NCBI RefSeq assembly: GCF_017355835.1
Contig: NZ_JAFEWF010000001.1
Coordinates: forward strand, 682,001-746,000
Source: Desertivirga brevis
GTDB taxonomy: Bacteria > Bacteroidota > Bacteroidia > Sphingobacteriales > Sphingobacteriaceae
Direction of reading: 5' to 3'
Length of the DNA: 64,000 bases
The translations under genes were made by a program, and so were the position numbers. The notes beneath the pieces were generated by a model. The model was not told the DNA's origin. It made no database searches and saw only the letters and a program-made list of their open reading frames with translations. Below, piece after piece: positions 44,343 to 52,276 of this stretch. Each line of letters begins with the position of its first letter. Position 1 is the stretch's first letter.

Positions 44343-46121
44343 CTATTTCGCCACGCCTCCCTGCATCACTTCCTTGATCGTTTGCCTGATAATAGCAGCA
44401 CTATCCGGATCTCCTTTCAATAAGGCTTTGTTGAACATTGCCAGCTGACTCATATCTACGTGAGCGGGAACGATCGGTACATTAGGATCAACAATAACAT
44501 CCAGGACGGCTGGACGATCAGCAGCCAGTAGCTCATCCAAAGCAGGACCAATCTCATCTGGATTGGATACGCGTAGTCCTTTCAACCCAAGTAACTTCGC
44601 AAATTCCCCATAAGGCACATCAGGTATATCCTGTGAAGCTTCAAACTTAGGCTCGCCTGCCAGCATCCGCTGCTCCCAGGTAACCATGTTCAAGTCCCGG
44701 TTGTTCAATACAATGATCAACATTCGGGGATCCGCCCACTCCTTCCAATATTTTGATATGGTGATCAACTCGTTCATTCCAAGCATCTGCATGGCTCCAT
44801 CTCCCACTATAGCAATGGGAATACGTGATGGATAAGCAAATTTTGCCGCAAGAGCATAGGGAACAGCAGGGCACATCGTTGCAAGCGTTCCAGAAAGTGA
44901 GGCAAGCATTCCTTCCCTTATTTTAAGGTTCCGGGCATACCAAAAGGCAGAGGTACCTGAATCAGCTGTAATGATACATTGATCAGGAAGTCGGGGTGAC
45001 AATTCCTGCAACACCCTTTGAGGATTGATAGGGTCGGCAGTTTGCATGGCGCGGTCATCTACCGTCTTCCACCATTCCTTTATGTGCTGTTCAAGGCTTT
45101 CCCTCCATGCCCGGTCCTCTTTTTGCTTCAACAGAGGGATCAAGGCCTGTAAAGTGCTTTTGCTGTCACCTAAAAGATTAACTTCCATAGGGTACCGCAA
45201 ACTTAACATCCTCCCGTCTATATCTATCTGCACCCCGCGCGCTTTACCAGGCTCGGGTAAGTATTCAGAATAAGGAAAGCTACTTCCGATCATCAGCAGG
45301 GTATCGCAGCCTTCCATCATTTCCCAGCTTGGTTTCGTTCCTAAAAGTCCGATAGCTCCCGTTACATAAGGAAGATCATCAGGCAATACCGCTTTGCCCA
45401 GCAGTGCTTTAGCTACACCAGCCCCAAGTATCTCTGCAATTTGTTTTACTTCATCTACAGCACTAAAAGCTCCTGCTCCTACAAGGATAGCCACTTTCTG
45501 CCCCTCATTTAATATGGCAGCAGCCTGTTTCAATTCCTTCTCAGATGGAATAAGGTGAGCTTTTGAATGCCCGACACCGGTAAATACATTTCCGTGTTTT
45601 CTTGGTGGCTCTTCAACAGCCTTTTCCTCCTGAACATCATTAGGAATAATTACGGCAGTAACCGTTCGTTCAGCCTTAGCTATCCGAAAAGCCCTGTCGA
45701 TCACTTGCCTTGCCTGTGCCGGATCGGTGATCATCTGCACATATTCCGAGGCAACATCTTTAAATAGGGTAAGCAGGTCAACCTCCTGCTGGTAATTACT
45801 GCCCATCGAGGTACGCTTTTGCTGCCCGATAATAGCAACGACCGATTGATGATCTAATTTTGCATCGTAAAGACCGTTAAGTAAATGGATTGCCCCCGGA
45901 CCAGAAGTGGCCAGGCATACCCCAACCTCATCGGTGAATTTAGAATGAGCGCAGGCCATAAATGCAGCCATCTCCTCATGCCTTGTCTGGATAAACCTGA
46001 TCTTATCTTCTGCCCTATTTAAAGCGCCAAGGATCCCGTTAATTCCGTCTCCAGGATAACCGAAGATGCGCTTCACACCCCATTCCTCGAGGCGTTGCAT
46101 CATAAAATCGCTGACATTCAT
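44343..46121 (-). CDS. Thiamine pyrophosphate-dependent oxidase-like enzyme (pyruvate oxidase/PoxB family)
   Basis: The ATG at 46121 is preferred over a TTG at 46181, giving 592 residues. It has the three-domain TPP fold: FGYPGDGINGI and TRHEEMAAFMA with the catalytic Glu, a central domain with VLVGAGAF-like sequence (ILVGAGAFSAVDE), and the TPP-magnesium motif GDGAMQ (Asp441) followed by NNRDLNMVTWEQR. The form fits the thiamine pyrophosphate-requiring group related to PoxB and acetolactate synthase. Pyruvate oxidation to acetate is the most likely reaction. The same type occurs in general-stress regulons of other bacteria, consistent with its neighbours. Confidence 0.85.
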   Translation of the reverse strand: MNVSDFMMQRLEEWGVKRIFGYPGDGINGILGALNRAEDKIRFIQTRHEEMAAFMACAHSKFTDEVGVCLATSGPGAIHLLNGLYDAKLDHQSVVAIIGQQKRTSMGSNYQQEVDLLTLFKDVASEYVQMITDPAQARQVIDRAFRIAKAERTVTAVIIPNDVQEEKAVEEPPRKHGNVFTGVGHSKAHLIPSEKELKQAAAILNEGQKVAILVGAGAFSAVDEVKQIAEILGAGVAKALLGKAVLPDDLPYVTGAIGLLGTKPSWEMMEGCDTLLMIGSSFPYSEYLPEPGKARGVQIDIDGRMLSLRYPMEVNLLGDSKSTLQALIPLLKQKEDRAWRESLEQHIKEWWKTVDDRAMQTADPINPQRVLQELSPRLPDQCIITADSGTSAFWYARNLKIREGMLASLSGTLATMCPAVPYALAAKFAYPSRIPIAIVGDGAMQMLGMNELITISKYWKEWADPRMLIIVLNNRDLNMVTWEQRMLAGEPKFEASQDIPDVPYGEFAKLLGLKGLRVSNPDEIGPALDELLAADRPAVLDVIVDPNVPIVPAHVDMSQLAMFNKALLKGDPDSAAIIRQTIKEVMQGGVAK

Positions 46122-46204
46122 AATTCGTTCTGGTTGATAATCTATTGGACTTTCAAGGGTGAAATCCTTGAAAAGTTTCAATTAAATGGAAAAAGGGTAT
46201 TTTA

Positions 46205-46381
46205 TTAATCTGCCGGAGGAGGAATAGTTTGAGTCGTATCTCCCTGTTCCTCGCCGCCCTCATTATTTAAGGGCGAGTCGTCGATCAATGATTCGTCCGC
46301 TTTTGGAATAGAACTATTTTCATCGCTTAGGGCATCCCCTCCAATAAGGGAATCTTTGTCATCCGGGTCTGTAAGTTTCAT
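46205..46381 (-). CDS. Small acidic protein, 58 residues
   Basis: The ATG at 46379-46381 opens a frame reading MKLTDPDDKDSLIGGDALSD, ending in PPPAD. It is rich in Asp, Glu, Ser and Pro with no hydrophobic core, so likely disordered. It lies between the divergent SDR gene at 46523 and the TPP enzyme on its own strand. Composition resembles the short frames at 41713-41943 and 49069-49218. It may be co-transcribed with the TPP enzyme (gap 83 bases). Function unknown. Confidence 0.5.
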   Translation of the reverse strand: MKLTDPDDKDSLIGGDALSDENSSIPKADESLIDDSPLNNEGGEEQGDTTQTIPPPAD

Positions 46382-46522
46382 AATTTCTTTTTTAAAATTG
46401 ACACCGGAGGCAACAATTTGTTTTTCACTACTTATTAATAACCAGGCACTAAATATTCTTTTTCATAAACCAAGCCAGCAAACTTCAGTTAATAGATCGA
46501 ACACTAATACGTTCAACTACCT

Positions 46523-47530
46523 ATGAATGAAGATAAAAAAATGACCCGTCGCCAGGTTATTGGCGGCCTTGGCGCCGGTTTAGCAGCAGCAGCTGTTACC
46601 CCGGCCTTTGGATCATCAGGAACAACTTTTTTTAGCCCCACAGCGGCCCCAGATCTAAGTGATCCAACAACCAAATATCCAAAACCTCCGTTCAATCCCG
46701 AGTTTCAACCCTGGCCCGGCCTCTCTGGCAAGATGAACCCGCGTCCGGATCATGGAGAGAAAAGCTACAAAGGTTCCGGAAGGCTTGCCGGCAGGAAAGC
46801 GCTGATCACTGGTGGTGACTCTGGAATTGGCCGGGCAGCTGCTATAGCCTATGCTCGCGAAGGAGCTGATGTGGCTATAAATTACCTTCCAGCCGAAGAG
46901 CCGGATGCGAAGGAAGTGATTGCCCTGATTAAGGCGGAGGGCAGAAAAGCTGTAGCAATCCCAGGAGACCTGCGCGATGAAACTTTCTGCAAAAAACTGG
47001 TAACAGACGCTGTTAATGGATTGGGTGGGCTGGACATTGTAGTAAGTAACGCAGCCAGGCAACAAACTCACGAGTCCATCATGGACATCTCAACCGAGCA
47101 ATTCGACTGGACGATGAAAACCAATATTTATGCGCCCTTTTGGATCATCAAAGCAGCAATACCGCATTTGAAGCCTGGTTCCTCTATCATCGCTACTACC
47201 TCTGTTGTAGCCGAAAACCCTCCGGGAGAACTGTATGATTATGCAATAACGAAAGCAGCTACAACAAATTTCGTCCGTTCATTAGCAAAACAATTGGGTA
47301 AAAAAGGCATCCGCGTAAATGGTGTTGCACCAGGCCCTATCTGGACCCCCTTGCAGGTAAGCGGTGGAGCCACAGCAGAAAAACTGAAAACTTTCGGAGG
47401 AGATACTCCTTTGGGAAGACCAGGTCAGCCCGCCGAATTAGGTTCCATTTATGTTCAGCTCGCAGCAAACGATGCCAGCTATTCGACCGGACAGATCTAT
47501 GGTGCTGCAGGAGGCGGAGGGCAACCATAA
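46523..47530 (+). CDS. SDR-family oxidoreductase with Tat-type signal
   Basis: This 335-residue protein begins with a twin-arginine signal (TRRQVIGGLGAGLAAAAVTPAFG, residues 8-30). A proline-rich linker follows (51-80, KYPKPPFNPEFQPWPGLSG). The SDR domain has TGGDSGIGR (96-104), SNAA in place of NNAG, Ser227, Tyr240 and Lys244, and ends GQIYGAAGGGGQP. It resembles YghA-type SDRs of stress regulons. Export of a cofactor-loaded enzyme fits Tat. The MDR gene follows 46 bases downstream on the same strand. Confidence 0.9.
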   Translation: MNEDKKMTRRQVIGGLGAGLAAAAVTPAFGSSGTTFFSPTAAPDLSDPTTKYPKPPFNPEFQPWPGLSGKMNPRPDHGEKSYKGSGRLAGRKALITGGDSGIGRAAAIAYAREGADVAINYLPAEEPDAKEVIALIKAEGRKAVAIPGDLRDETFCKKLVTDAVNGLGGLDIVVSNAARQQTHESIMDISTEQFDWTMKTNIYAPFWIIKAAIPHLKPGSSIIATTSVVAENPPGELYDYAITKAATTNFVRSLAKQLGKKGIRVNGVAPGPIWTPLQVSGGATAEKLKTFGGDTPLGRPGQPAELGSIYVQLAANDASYSTGQIYGAAGGGGQP

Positions 47531-47576
47531 TTGCGAACTACGGGCAATCTAGCCGGTTCACACTAATAAAAAATCT

Positions 47577-49055
47577 ATGAAAGCAGCAGTTTTAGAAAAT
47601 TACGGAGACGCGGAACAATTCGAACTAAAAGAGATTGCCGTTCCGCAAATAAAAGAAGGTGAGATCCTGGTAAGGAACAGGGCCTCATCCATTAATCCTG
47701 TAGACACCTTGGTGCGGCAGGGGAAATTAAAAATGCTTTCCGGTTTTACTTCCGGGCAAGTTATCGGAAGTGATTTTAGCGGAACAGTGATTGCATCCAA
47801 AAGCACTCGCTTTAAACCAGGCGATGAAGTGTTCGGCCAGCTCGACGCAACAAAAGGCGGCGCCTATTCGGAACTTTTGGTTGCTGATGAAGATTGCGCC
47901 GCTCTTAAACCTTCAAATATCAGTTTCACTGAAGCTGCTTCTTTACCATTGGTTGCTCTTACTGCATTCCAGGGAATAGTTTATGATGGTAAAATAAGAC
48001 AAGGAGCTAAAGTCCTTATTTTGGGATGCACCGGAGGAGTTGGAACGGCAGCTGTGCAAATCGCAAAAAGCTTCGATGCCCAGGTTACAGGAACATGTAG
48101 CGAGGCCCATGTTGAATTTGCTAAAAGTTTAGGATGTGATAAAGTGATCAACTATGAAAAGGAACGTGTTTCCTCAAACGAAGTATTTGATCTTATATTC
48201 GATTGCAGTGGCAATTATACCATAGCCGACTATGAAACAAATCTTTCACCTGACGCCCTGTTTGTATCCACACGAGGCGGAGCCAAGGATACTACCGGAG
48301 CTGCAAAAGCAGCCATAAGTGTACTTTTGGAGCGGCGCATGAAGATAGTGAAAGAAAGACCGAATACAGCTGACCTTATGATCATTAAGGATCTGGTTGA
48401 ATTAGGGCAACTTAAACCTTATGTGGCACACACCTTCCCTCTTGAAGAGATCAGAGAGGCTCACCGCTTCATGGAAAACGAGAGCCTGACAGGAAAGGTT
48501 GCCATAGAAATAAGGAATGACGGCAGTCCTGCTATAGACAACTATCTGCAGAACCAGCAACAAAACCGCCAGGACAAAAACTACGTTCGCGAAATCCTGG
48601 CTACTGGTTTCATTGCCGGAATGCGTAGCCTTTCCGCTCCGGTAGTTGCCCGGAAGCTCTTCTTGAACATAGCAGGCAATCAGCTTCATTCCAGCCGCCT
48701 GCGATTCTTACAAAGTCCGGCTGTTTCTATGGGGCTTAAAGCTCTGGCTGCCACAGAGTTTTTAGGAGACAAAATGCCAGCCGCACCAGCTCGAATTCAA
48801 CCCCTGTCTCTTGGAATGAGAGCAATGTCGGGAGCAATTTCGTCTGCTGCTGTTGCAAAAAAAACGAAACATAATACTTATGTGGGAGCAGTTTTAGGAG
48901 GAGCCGCAGCAGTTCTGGCTACTTACGGTATGTACTATTTGCGAACCCGCATAGCAAAAAGAACTAAACTCCCTGATTTTATACTGGGACTAGCAGAGGA
49001 TGCTTTAGTGGTTGCAGCCGGAGCAGGTCTTTCGAAAACTACGAGAAATAAGTAA
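47577..49055 (+). CDS. Zinc-independent MDR oxidoreductase fused to a DUF4126-like membrane domain
   Basis: The 492 residues contain two parts. Residues 1-320 are a quinone-oxidoreductase-like MDR enzyme: SSINPVDTLVRQGK, GSDFSGTV, PGDEVFG, the NADPH loop GCTGGVGTAAVQIAK (150-164), YEKERVSSNEVFDLIFDCSG, and the end LTGKVAIEI. No structural zinc cysteines are present. After a polar linker (about 320-335), residues 335-490 contain DUF4126-like membrane segments (ATGFIAGMRSLSAP, ATEFLGDKMPAAP, QPLSLGMRAMSGAI, EDALVVAAGAG). One continuous frame joins them, with no frameshift. The fusion would anchor an NADPH enzyme to the inner membrane. The function is unknown. Confidence 0.85.
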   Translation: MKAAVLENYGDAEQFELKEIAVPQIKEGEILVRNRASSINPVDTLVRQGKLKMLSGFTSGQVIGSDFSGTVIASKSTRFKPGDEVFGQLDATKGGAYSELLVADEDCAALKPSNISFTEAASLPLVALTAFQGIVYDGKIRQGAKVLILGCTGGVGTAAVQIAKSFDAQVTGTCSEAHVEFAKSLGCDKVINYEKERVSSNEVFDLIFDCSGNYTIADYETNLSPDALFVSTRGGAKDTTGAAKAAISVLLERRMKIVKERPNTADLMIIKDLVELGQLKPYVAHTFPLEEIREAHRFMENESLTGKVAIEIRNDGSPAIDNYLQNQQQNRQDKNYVREILATGFIAGMRSLSAPVVARKLFLNIAGNQLHSSRLRFLQSPAVSMGLKALAATEFLGDKMPAAPARIQPLSLGMRAMSGAISSAAVAKKTKHNTYVGAVLGGAAAVLATYGMYYLRTRIAKRTKLPDFILGLAEDALVVAAGAGLSKTTRNK

Positions 49056-49068
49056 AAACCAAAATATC

Positions 49069-49218
49069 ATGAATCAACCAACCAAAGAAGAATCCGGTAT
49101 TACGATTCCGGCCGTTGCGCCCTCCAAACCCGGAAAATCAAATGATCCCGATTCAGAACAGGTAGAAAGAGAGGAAGATGATACAGCTCTCGTTCCTGAC
49201 GAAGACGAAGCGGAGTAA
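49069..49218 (+). CDS. Small acidic protein, 49 residues
   Basis: The ATG at 49069 lies 13 bases after the MDR-DUF4126 stop, suggesting co-transcription. The peptide begins MNQPTKEESGITIPAV and ends in an acidic tail, EREEDDTALVPDEDEAE. No known domain is present. It is another member of the small disordered acidic class in this island. A longer frame from 49012 would overlap the preceding gene and is not used. Confidence 0.55.
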   Translation: MNQPTKEESGITIPAVAPSKPGKSNDPDSEQVEREEDDTALVPDEDEAE

Positions 49219-49243
49219 TGTAAGCAGCCCGTAGATTTTGGTT

Positions 49244-49304
49244 AAATACCTGGTAGTGTTGTTTGTTACTATAAATAAGAATAAACAACAACTACCAGGT
49301 ATTT
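49244..49304. repeat. Long inverted repeat between the MDR operon and the superoxide dismutase gene
   Basis: AAATACCTGGTAGT (49244-49257) pairs perfectly with ACTACCAGGTATTT (49291-49304). The stem continues for about 10 more pairs with one bulged base (GTTGTTTGTT with AATAAACAAC). No clean U-run follows on either strand, though the position suits a terminator. It may also be a REP-like or mobile remnant. Confidence 0.7.
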
Positions 49305-49341
49305 GTACTTATAGACAATATAAACATTTAATATTTAGGCT

Positions 49342-49935
49342 ATGAAAAACGCTGTCACTATCTACCTTTCCTTATCGCTTCTGGTATTCGCTTCATGCTC
49401 GAATAACAAAGGCAGTGCAACCAACTCGAATGCCGATTCGGTTGTGCAAGTAGAAACAGGAACCGATACCCTCGACGCCAGGAAGGCACGTGCCGAATTA
49501 AGCGGTACCAAAGCAGACACGGTAGTTAAAGGTTCTGCAGACTTCACAACATCAGGTGATAAAGTCGAGTTGACGCTCAACATTGAATGCCCTAAGAAAG
49601 CGAACCAGAGTGTAGCTGTACACTTCCATGAACACGGAGATTGTGGAAACAATGGCGAAGGAGCCCATGGACATTGGAATCCTACGAAAGAAAAACACGG
49701 TAAGTGGGGTGAAGGAGCATATCATTCCGGAGACATTGGTAACATAAAACTGGATGCTCAGGGAAAAGCCCAATTTACAGTAAGCTCTGACCGTTGGACT
49801 ATCGGAGGCGACGAAAAGACCAATATCCTAAAAAGGGCAATTATAGTTCATTCGGGAGTGGATGATTATACCACGCAACCAACAGGCAACTCGGGAAGCC
49901 GAATCGGCTGTGGGGTGATTGAGGAGATGAAATAA
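49342..49935 (+). CDS. sodC: Cu/Zn superoxide dismutase, lipoprotein form
   Basis: This 197-residue enzyme converts superoxide to oxygen and hydrogen peroxide outside the cytoplasm. The lipoprotein signal MKNAVTIYLSLSLLVFASC places Cys at 19. The SOD domain begins about residue 60: copper ligands in HFHEHGDC (His94, His96), the bridging histidine in KEKHG (His119), zinc ligands in AYHSGD (His128, Asp131), and the C-terminal GSRIGCG with the disulphide cysteine. All metal ligands are present. It stands last in the plus-strand stress run, after the inverted repeat. Confidence 0.94.
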   Translation: MKNAVTIYLSLSLLVFASCSNNKGSATNSNADSVVQVETGTDTLDARKARAELSGTKADTVVKGSADFTTSGDKVELTLNIECPKKANQSVAVHFHEHGDCGNNGEGAHGHWNPTKEKHGKWGEGAYHSGDIGNIKLDAQGKAQFTVSSDRWTIGGDEKTNILKRAIIVHSGVDDYTTQPTGNSGSRIGCGVIEEMK

Positions 49936-49952
49936 AAGCAACAGCAGGTCTT

Positions 49953-51875
49953 TTACCCTTGCAAAGGCGAAGCTGAGTGGTGTTTAAGAGGAATACTAAA
50001 CCAAAAAGTGCTTCCCTTACCAGGCTCACTAACAACACCATAGGTGCCACCGTGCTTCTTAATTATTTCCGCTGAAATATATAATCCCAATCCCAGGCCT
50101 GAAAACTCCTGGGATTTATCATCCACTCTGAAAAAGCGGTCGAATACATGGTCAATTTTTGATGGAGGTATTCCGATCCCAAAATCCCTTACCTTTACCT
50201 TTACCTCCTCATCCTCCCTGTTAGCTGTAATAATTATCTCCTTCCCGGATGGAGAATACTTTATCGCATTACTAAGAAAATTCGTGAGTACCTGTTCTAT
50301 CCGGTGCTTATCACCTTCAATTGGTTCGTTCACATTATTATGTACTATTATTTCATGTCCCCCAGTTTGAAATGCAATACAATCATCAATTACTTCACTT
50401 AATAAAAAAGGATCAATATTGAGGTTTATTTTACCGGCCTGAATTTTTGCATTATCCATCAGATCACTGATCAACCGGATCACCTTGTTCACTTGCTGGT
50501 TAGCTTTCATAGCAAATACCAGGAGCACATTTTCATCTTTATGTTGCTCGATCAATCTGCACAGGATCTGTAAGGAAGCTTTTAGAGTAGTAATGGGAGT
50601 TTTCAGTTCATGACTCGCCACACTCATAAATTCATCTTTCTTTTCCAGCAGCATTTTCATGAACTCATTTTCTCTCAACTTTTCCTCGGCACTGCTCTTC
50701 TCGGTGATATCCATATCAATTCCCAGCATCTGAACTTTATTACCATCGGAATCTGTAATGGGAGTAGCTTTTATCTGAATTAGTTTTCGCTCTCCCTGAA
50801 TCAGAAAAGTAATTTGCTCGTCAAACTCTTTCAGCTCGTCCTTTATCTTGTTTATTACCTGTTCCTCAAGCTTTGCACGATCCTCTGGTACAATAAAATC
50901 AAGGTAGGTTTCTGGTGAGATTTCAACACCGGGCTGTAGATGAAATAAATTATACATCCCTTCAGACCAGCTCATTTTTTGTTTTTTAGTATCATAACTC
51001 CAGCTTCCCATCGAGGAAATCTGTTCGGTTTGCTTAAGGAGGGTAAAGCTCCTATCCTTCTCCTCTTCATCCCGCTTTTTATCTGTTATTTCGAGGGTGG
51101 TAGCAACCAGATTATCATTCTGCTTCACAAACATGGTCAAAAACCAATTATTGAAGCCTTCCACGTCATACTTATATTCCATTTGACTGGGTACCCCGGT
51201 ACTCATCACCTCGCACATCTTGTCAAAGATACCAGCTTGCTTTATCCCTGGGAATTCCTGCAGATATAATTTCCCTACCAAGTCTTTCCGTCCAGTATTT
51301 TTCTCTATCAGGCGGTTAACGATCAGGATTTTGAAATCAATGATATCATTGCTTTCATTCCTAACAGCTTTGAACACCGACATACCAATAAGTGAAGTAT
51401 CAAATACAGATTGAAGGAGCTCACGATTACCCTGAATTCTTTTTTCTGCCTTTTTCTGCTCTGTAATATCCAGAACAATCGCTATAAATCGAACAGGCTT
51501 ACCACTATCATCACAAACCACCTTTCCATTTGATAGTAGCGTCCTCCACTCTCCATCTTTCTTCCGGATCCTGCGGGTATACGTGTAGGGCTTTTTGTCT
51601 ATAATTGCCTGGTTAAGTATTTTATCAACAGCTTCGGCATCGGTGGTTGTTGATCGAGAATTGATCCAATCTAAAGACGGCTCAAAAGATTGAGGTTCTT
51701 CTCCAAAAAGCTTGTACAGACCATCAGAAAAGTAGAGTTTCAAGCTCGGCAATTCTGCCTTATAAACTCCCATTTTCGCAACATCTTCTACTTCGCCGAA
51801 TAACGAATGCAGATCAATAGGTAGCTCCTGTTTACTTGAAATGTGATTGTTGTGGTAATTATTCTGGTTATCCAT
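49953..51875 (-). CDS. Cytosolic multi-PAS sensor histidine kinase
   Basis: This 640-residue soluble kinase has three PAS/PAC units. The first (about 25-145) includes YTRRIRKKDGEWRTLLSNGK, the second (about 150-265) VFDTSLIGMSVFKAV, and the third (about 280-400) SSMGSWSYDTKKQKMSWSE. HisKA has SHELKTP (His422) and HATPase has NFLSNAIKYSP, DFGIGIPPS and GLGLGLYIS. There is no membrane segment. The PAC segments suggest a redox, ligand or light-type input, but no cofactor residue is certain. It is convergent with sodC, 17 bases apart. No response regulator is adjacent. Confidence 0.9.
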   Translation of the reverse strand: MDNQNNYHNNHISSKQELPIDLHSLFGEVEDVAKMGVYKAELPSLKLYFSDGLYKLFGEEPQSFEPSLDWINSRSTTTDAEAVDKILNQAIIDKKPYTYTRRIRKKDGEWRTLLSNGKVVCDDSGKPVRFIAIVLDITEQKKAEKRIQGNRELLQSVFDTSLIGMSVFKAVRNESNDIIDFKILIVNRLIEKNTGRKDLVGKLYLQEFPGIKQAGIFDKMCEVMSTGVPSQMEYKYDVEGFNNWFLTMFVKQNDNLVATTLEITDKKRDEEEKDRSFTLLKQTEQISSMGSWSYDTKKQKMSWSEGMYNLFHLQPGVEISPETYLDFIVPEDRAKLEEQVINKIKDELKEFDEQITFLIQGERKLIQIKATPITDSDGNKVQMLGIDMDITEKSSAEEKLRENEFMKMLLEKKDEFMSVASHELKTPITTLKASLQILCRLIEQHKDENVLLVFAMKANQQVNKVIRLISDLMDNAKIQAGKINLNIDPFLLSEVIDDCIAFQTGGHEIIVHNNVNEPIEGDKHRIEQVLTNFLSNAIKYSPSGKEIIITANREDEEVKVKVRDFGIGIPPSKIDHVFDRFFRVDDKSQEFSGLGLGLYISAEIIKKHGGTYGVVSEPGKGSTFWFSIPLKHHSASPLQG

Positions 51876-52276
51876 TTACCGATAATTGTTCGTGGCTTAA
51901 ATCTTAAAAAAATATTTTGCAGGAAGAGTCGTATGGTGGCAAAGTACAGAGGTGCATTACCACACATTGATCATTCTTAACAGCCTAAACCACAAGCAGT
52001 TTTCAGTATTTGAGAAATAAAAGCTAAAACAGCAAAAACAGGTAAACAGCCCCCGATGAGACGATTTTTCAAAAAAAGATAGGGTCAAATCCGACTATCT
52101 GCTGGGCATATTGCAACAAAAACAAAATAGCAAATGAAGAATATTCCCACAGTTATTCCTCTTCCCCCTACACATTCTGTTAATTTTATCTTAAAGGAAT
52201 ACTTATTGAAATTTAAAATCAATCAATTACCTTTGAGAAGCAATCAATATAATTGCTCCGTAAATATTCTTGGAAA
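51876..52276. other. Intergenic region, 401 bases
   Basis: Only one clear element is present: the promoter at 52206-52235 for the gene starting at 52277. The rest is AT-rich with no gene of credible length, no large hairpin and no RNA-like structure that I can recognise. Confidence 0.6.
52206..52235 (+). promoter_or_regulatory. Canonical Bacteroidota promoter
   Basis: TTG (52206-52208), a 19-base spacer, then TACCTTTG (52228-52235), a full match to TAnnTTTG. The predicted start near 52242 leaves a leader of about 35 bases before the ATG at 52277. This is the best promoter match in the window. Confidence 0.75.

Noticed and set aside
46655..47071. A 138-codon minus-strand frame opposite the Tat-type SDR gene
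   Set aside because: It is a shadow of the SDR coding sequence, with unlikely composition and no start context.
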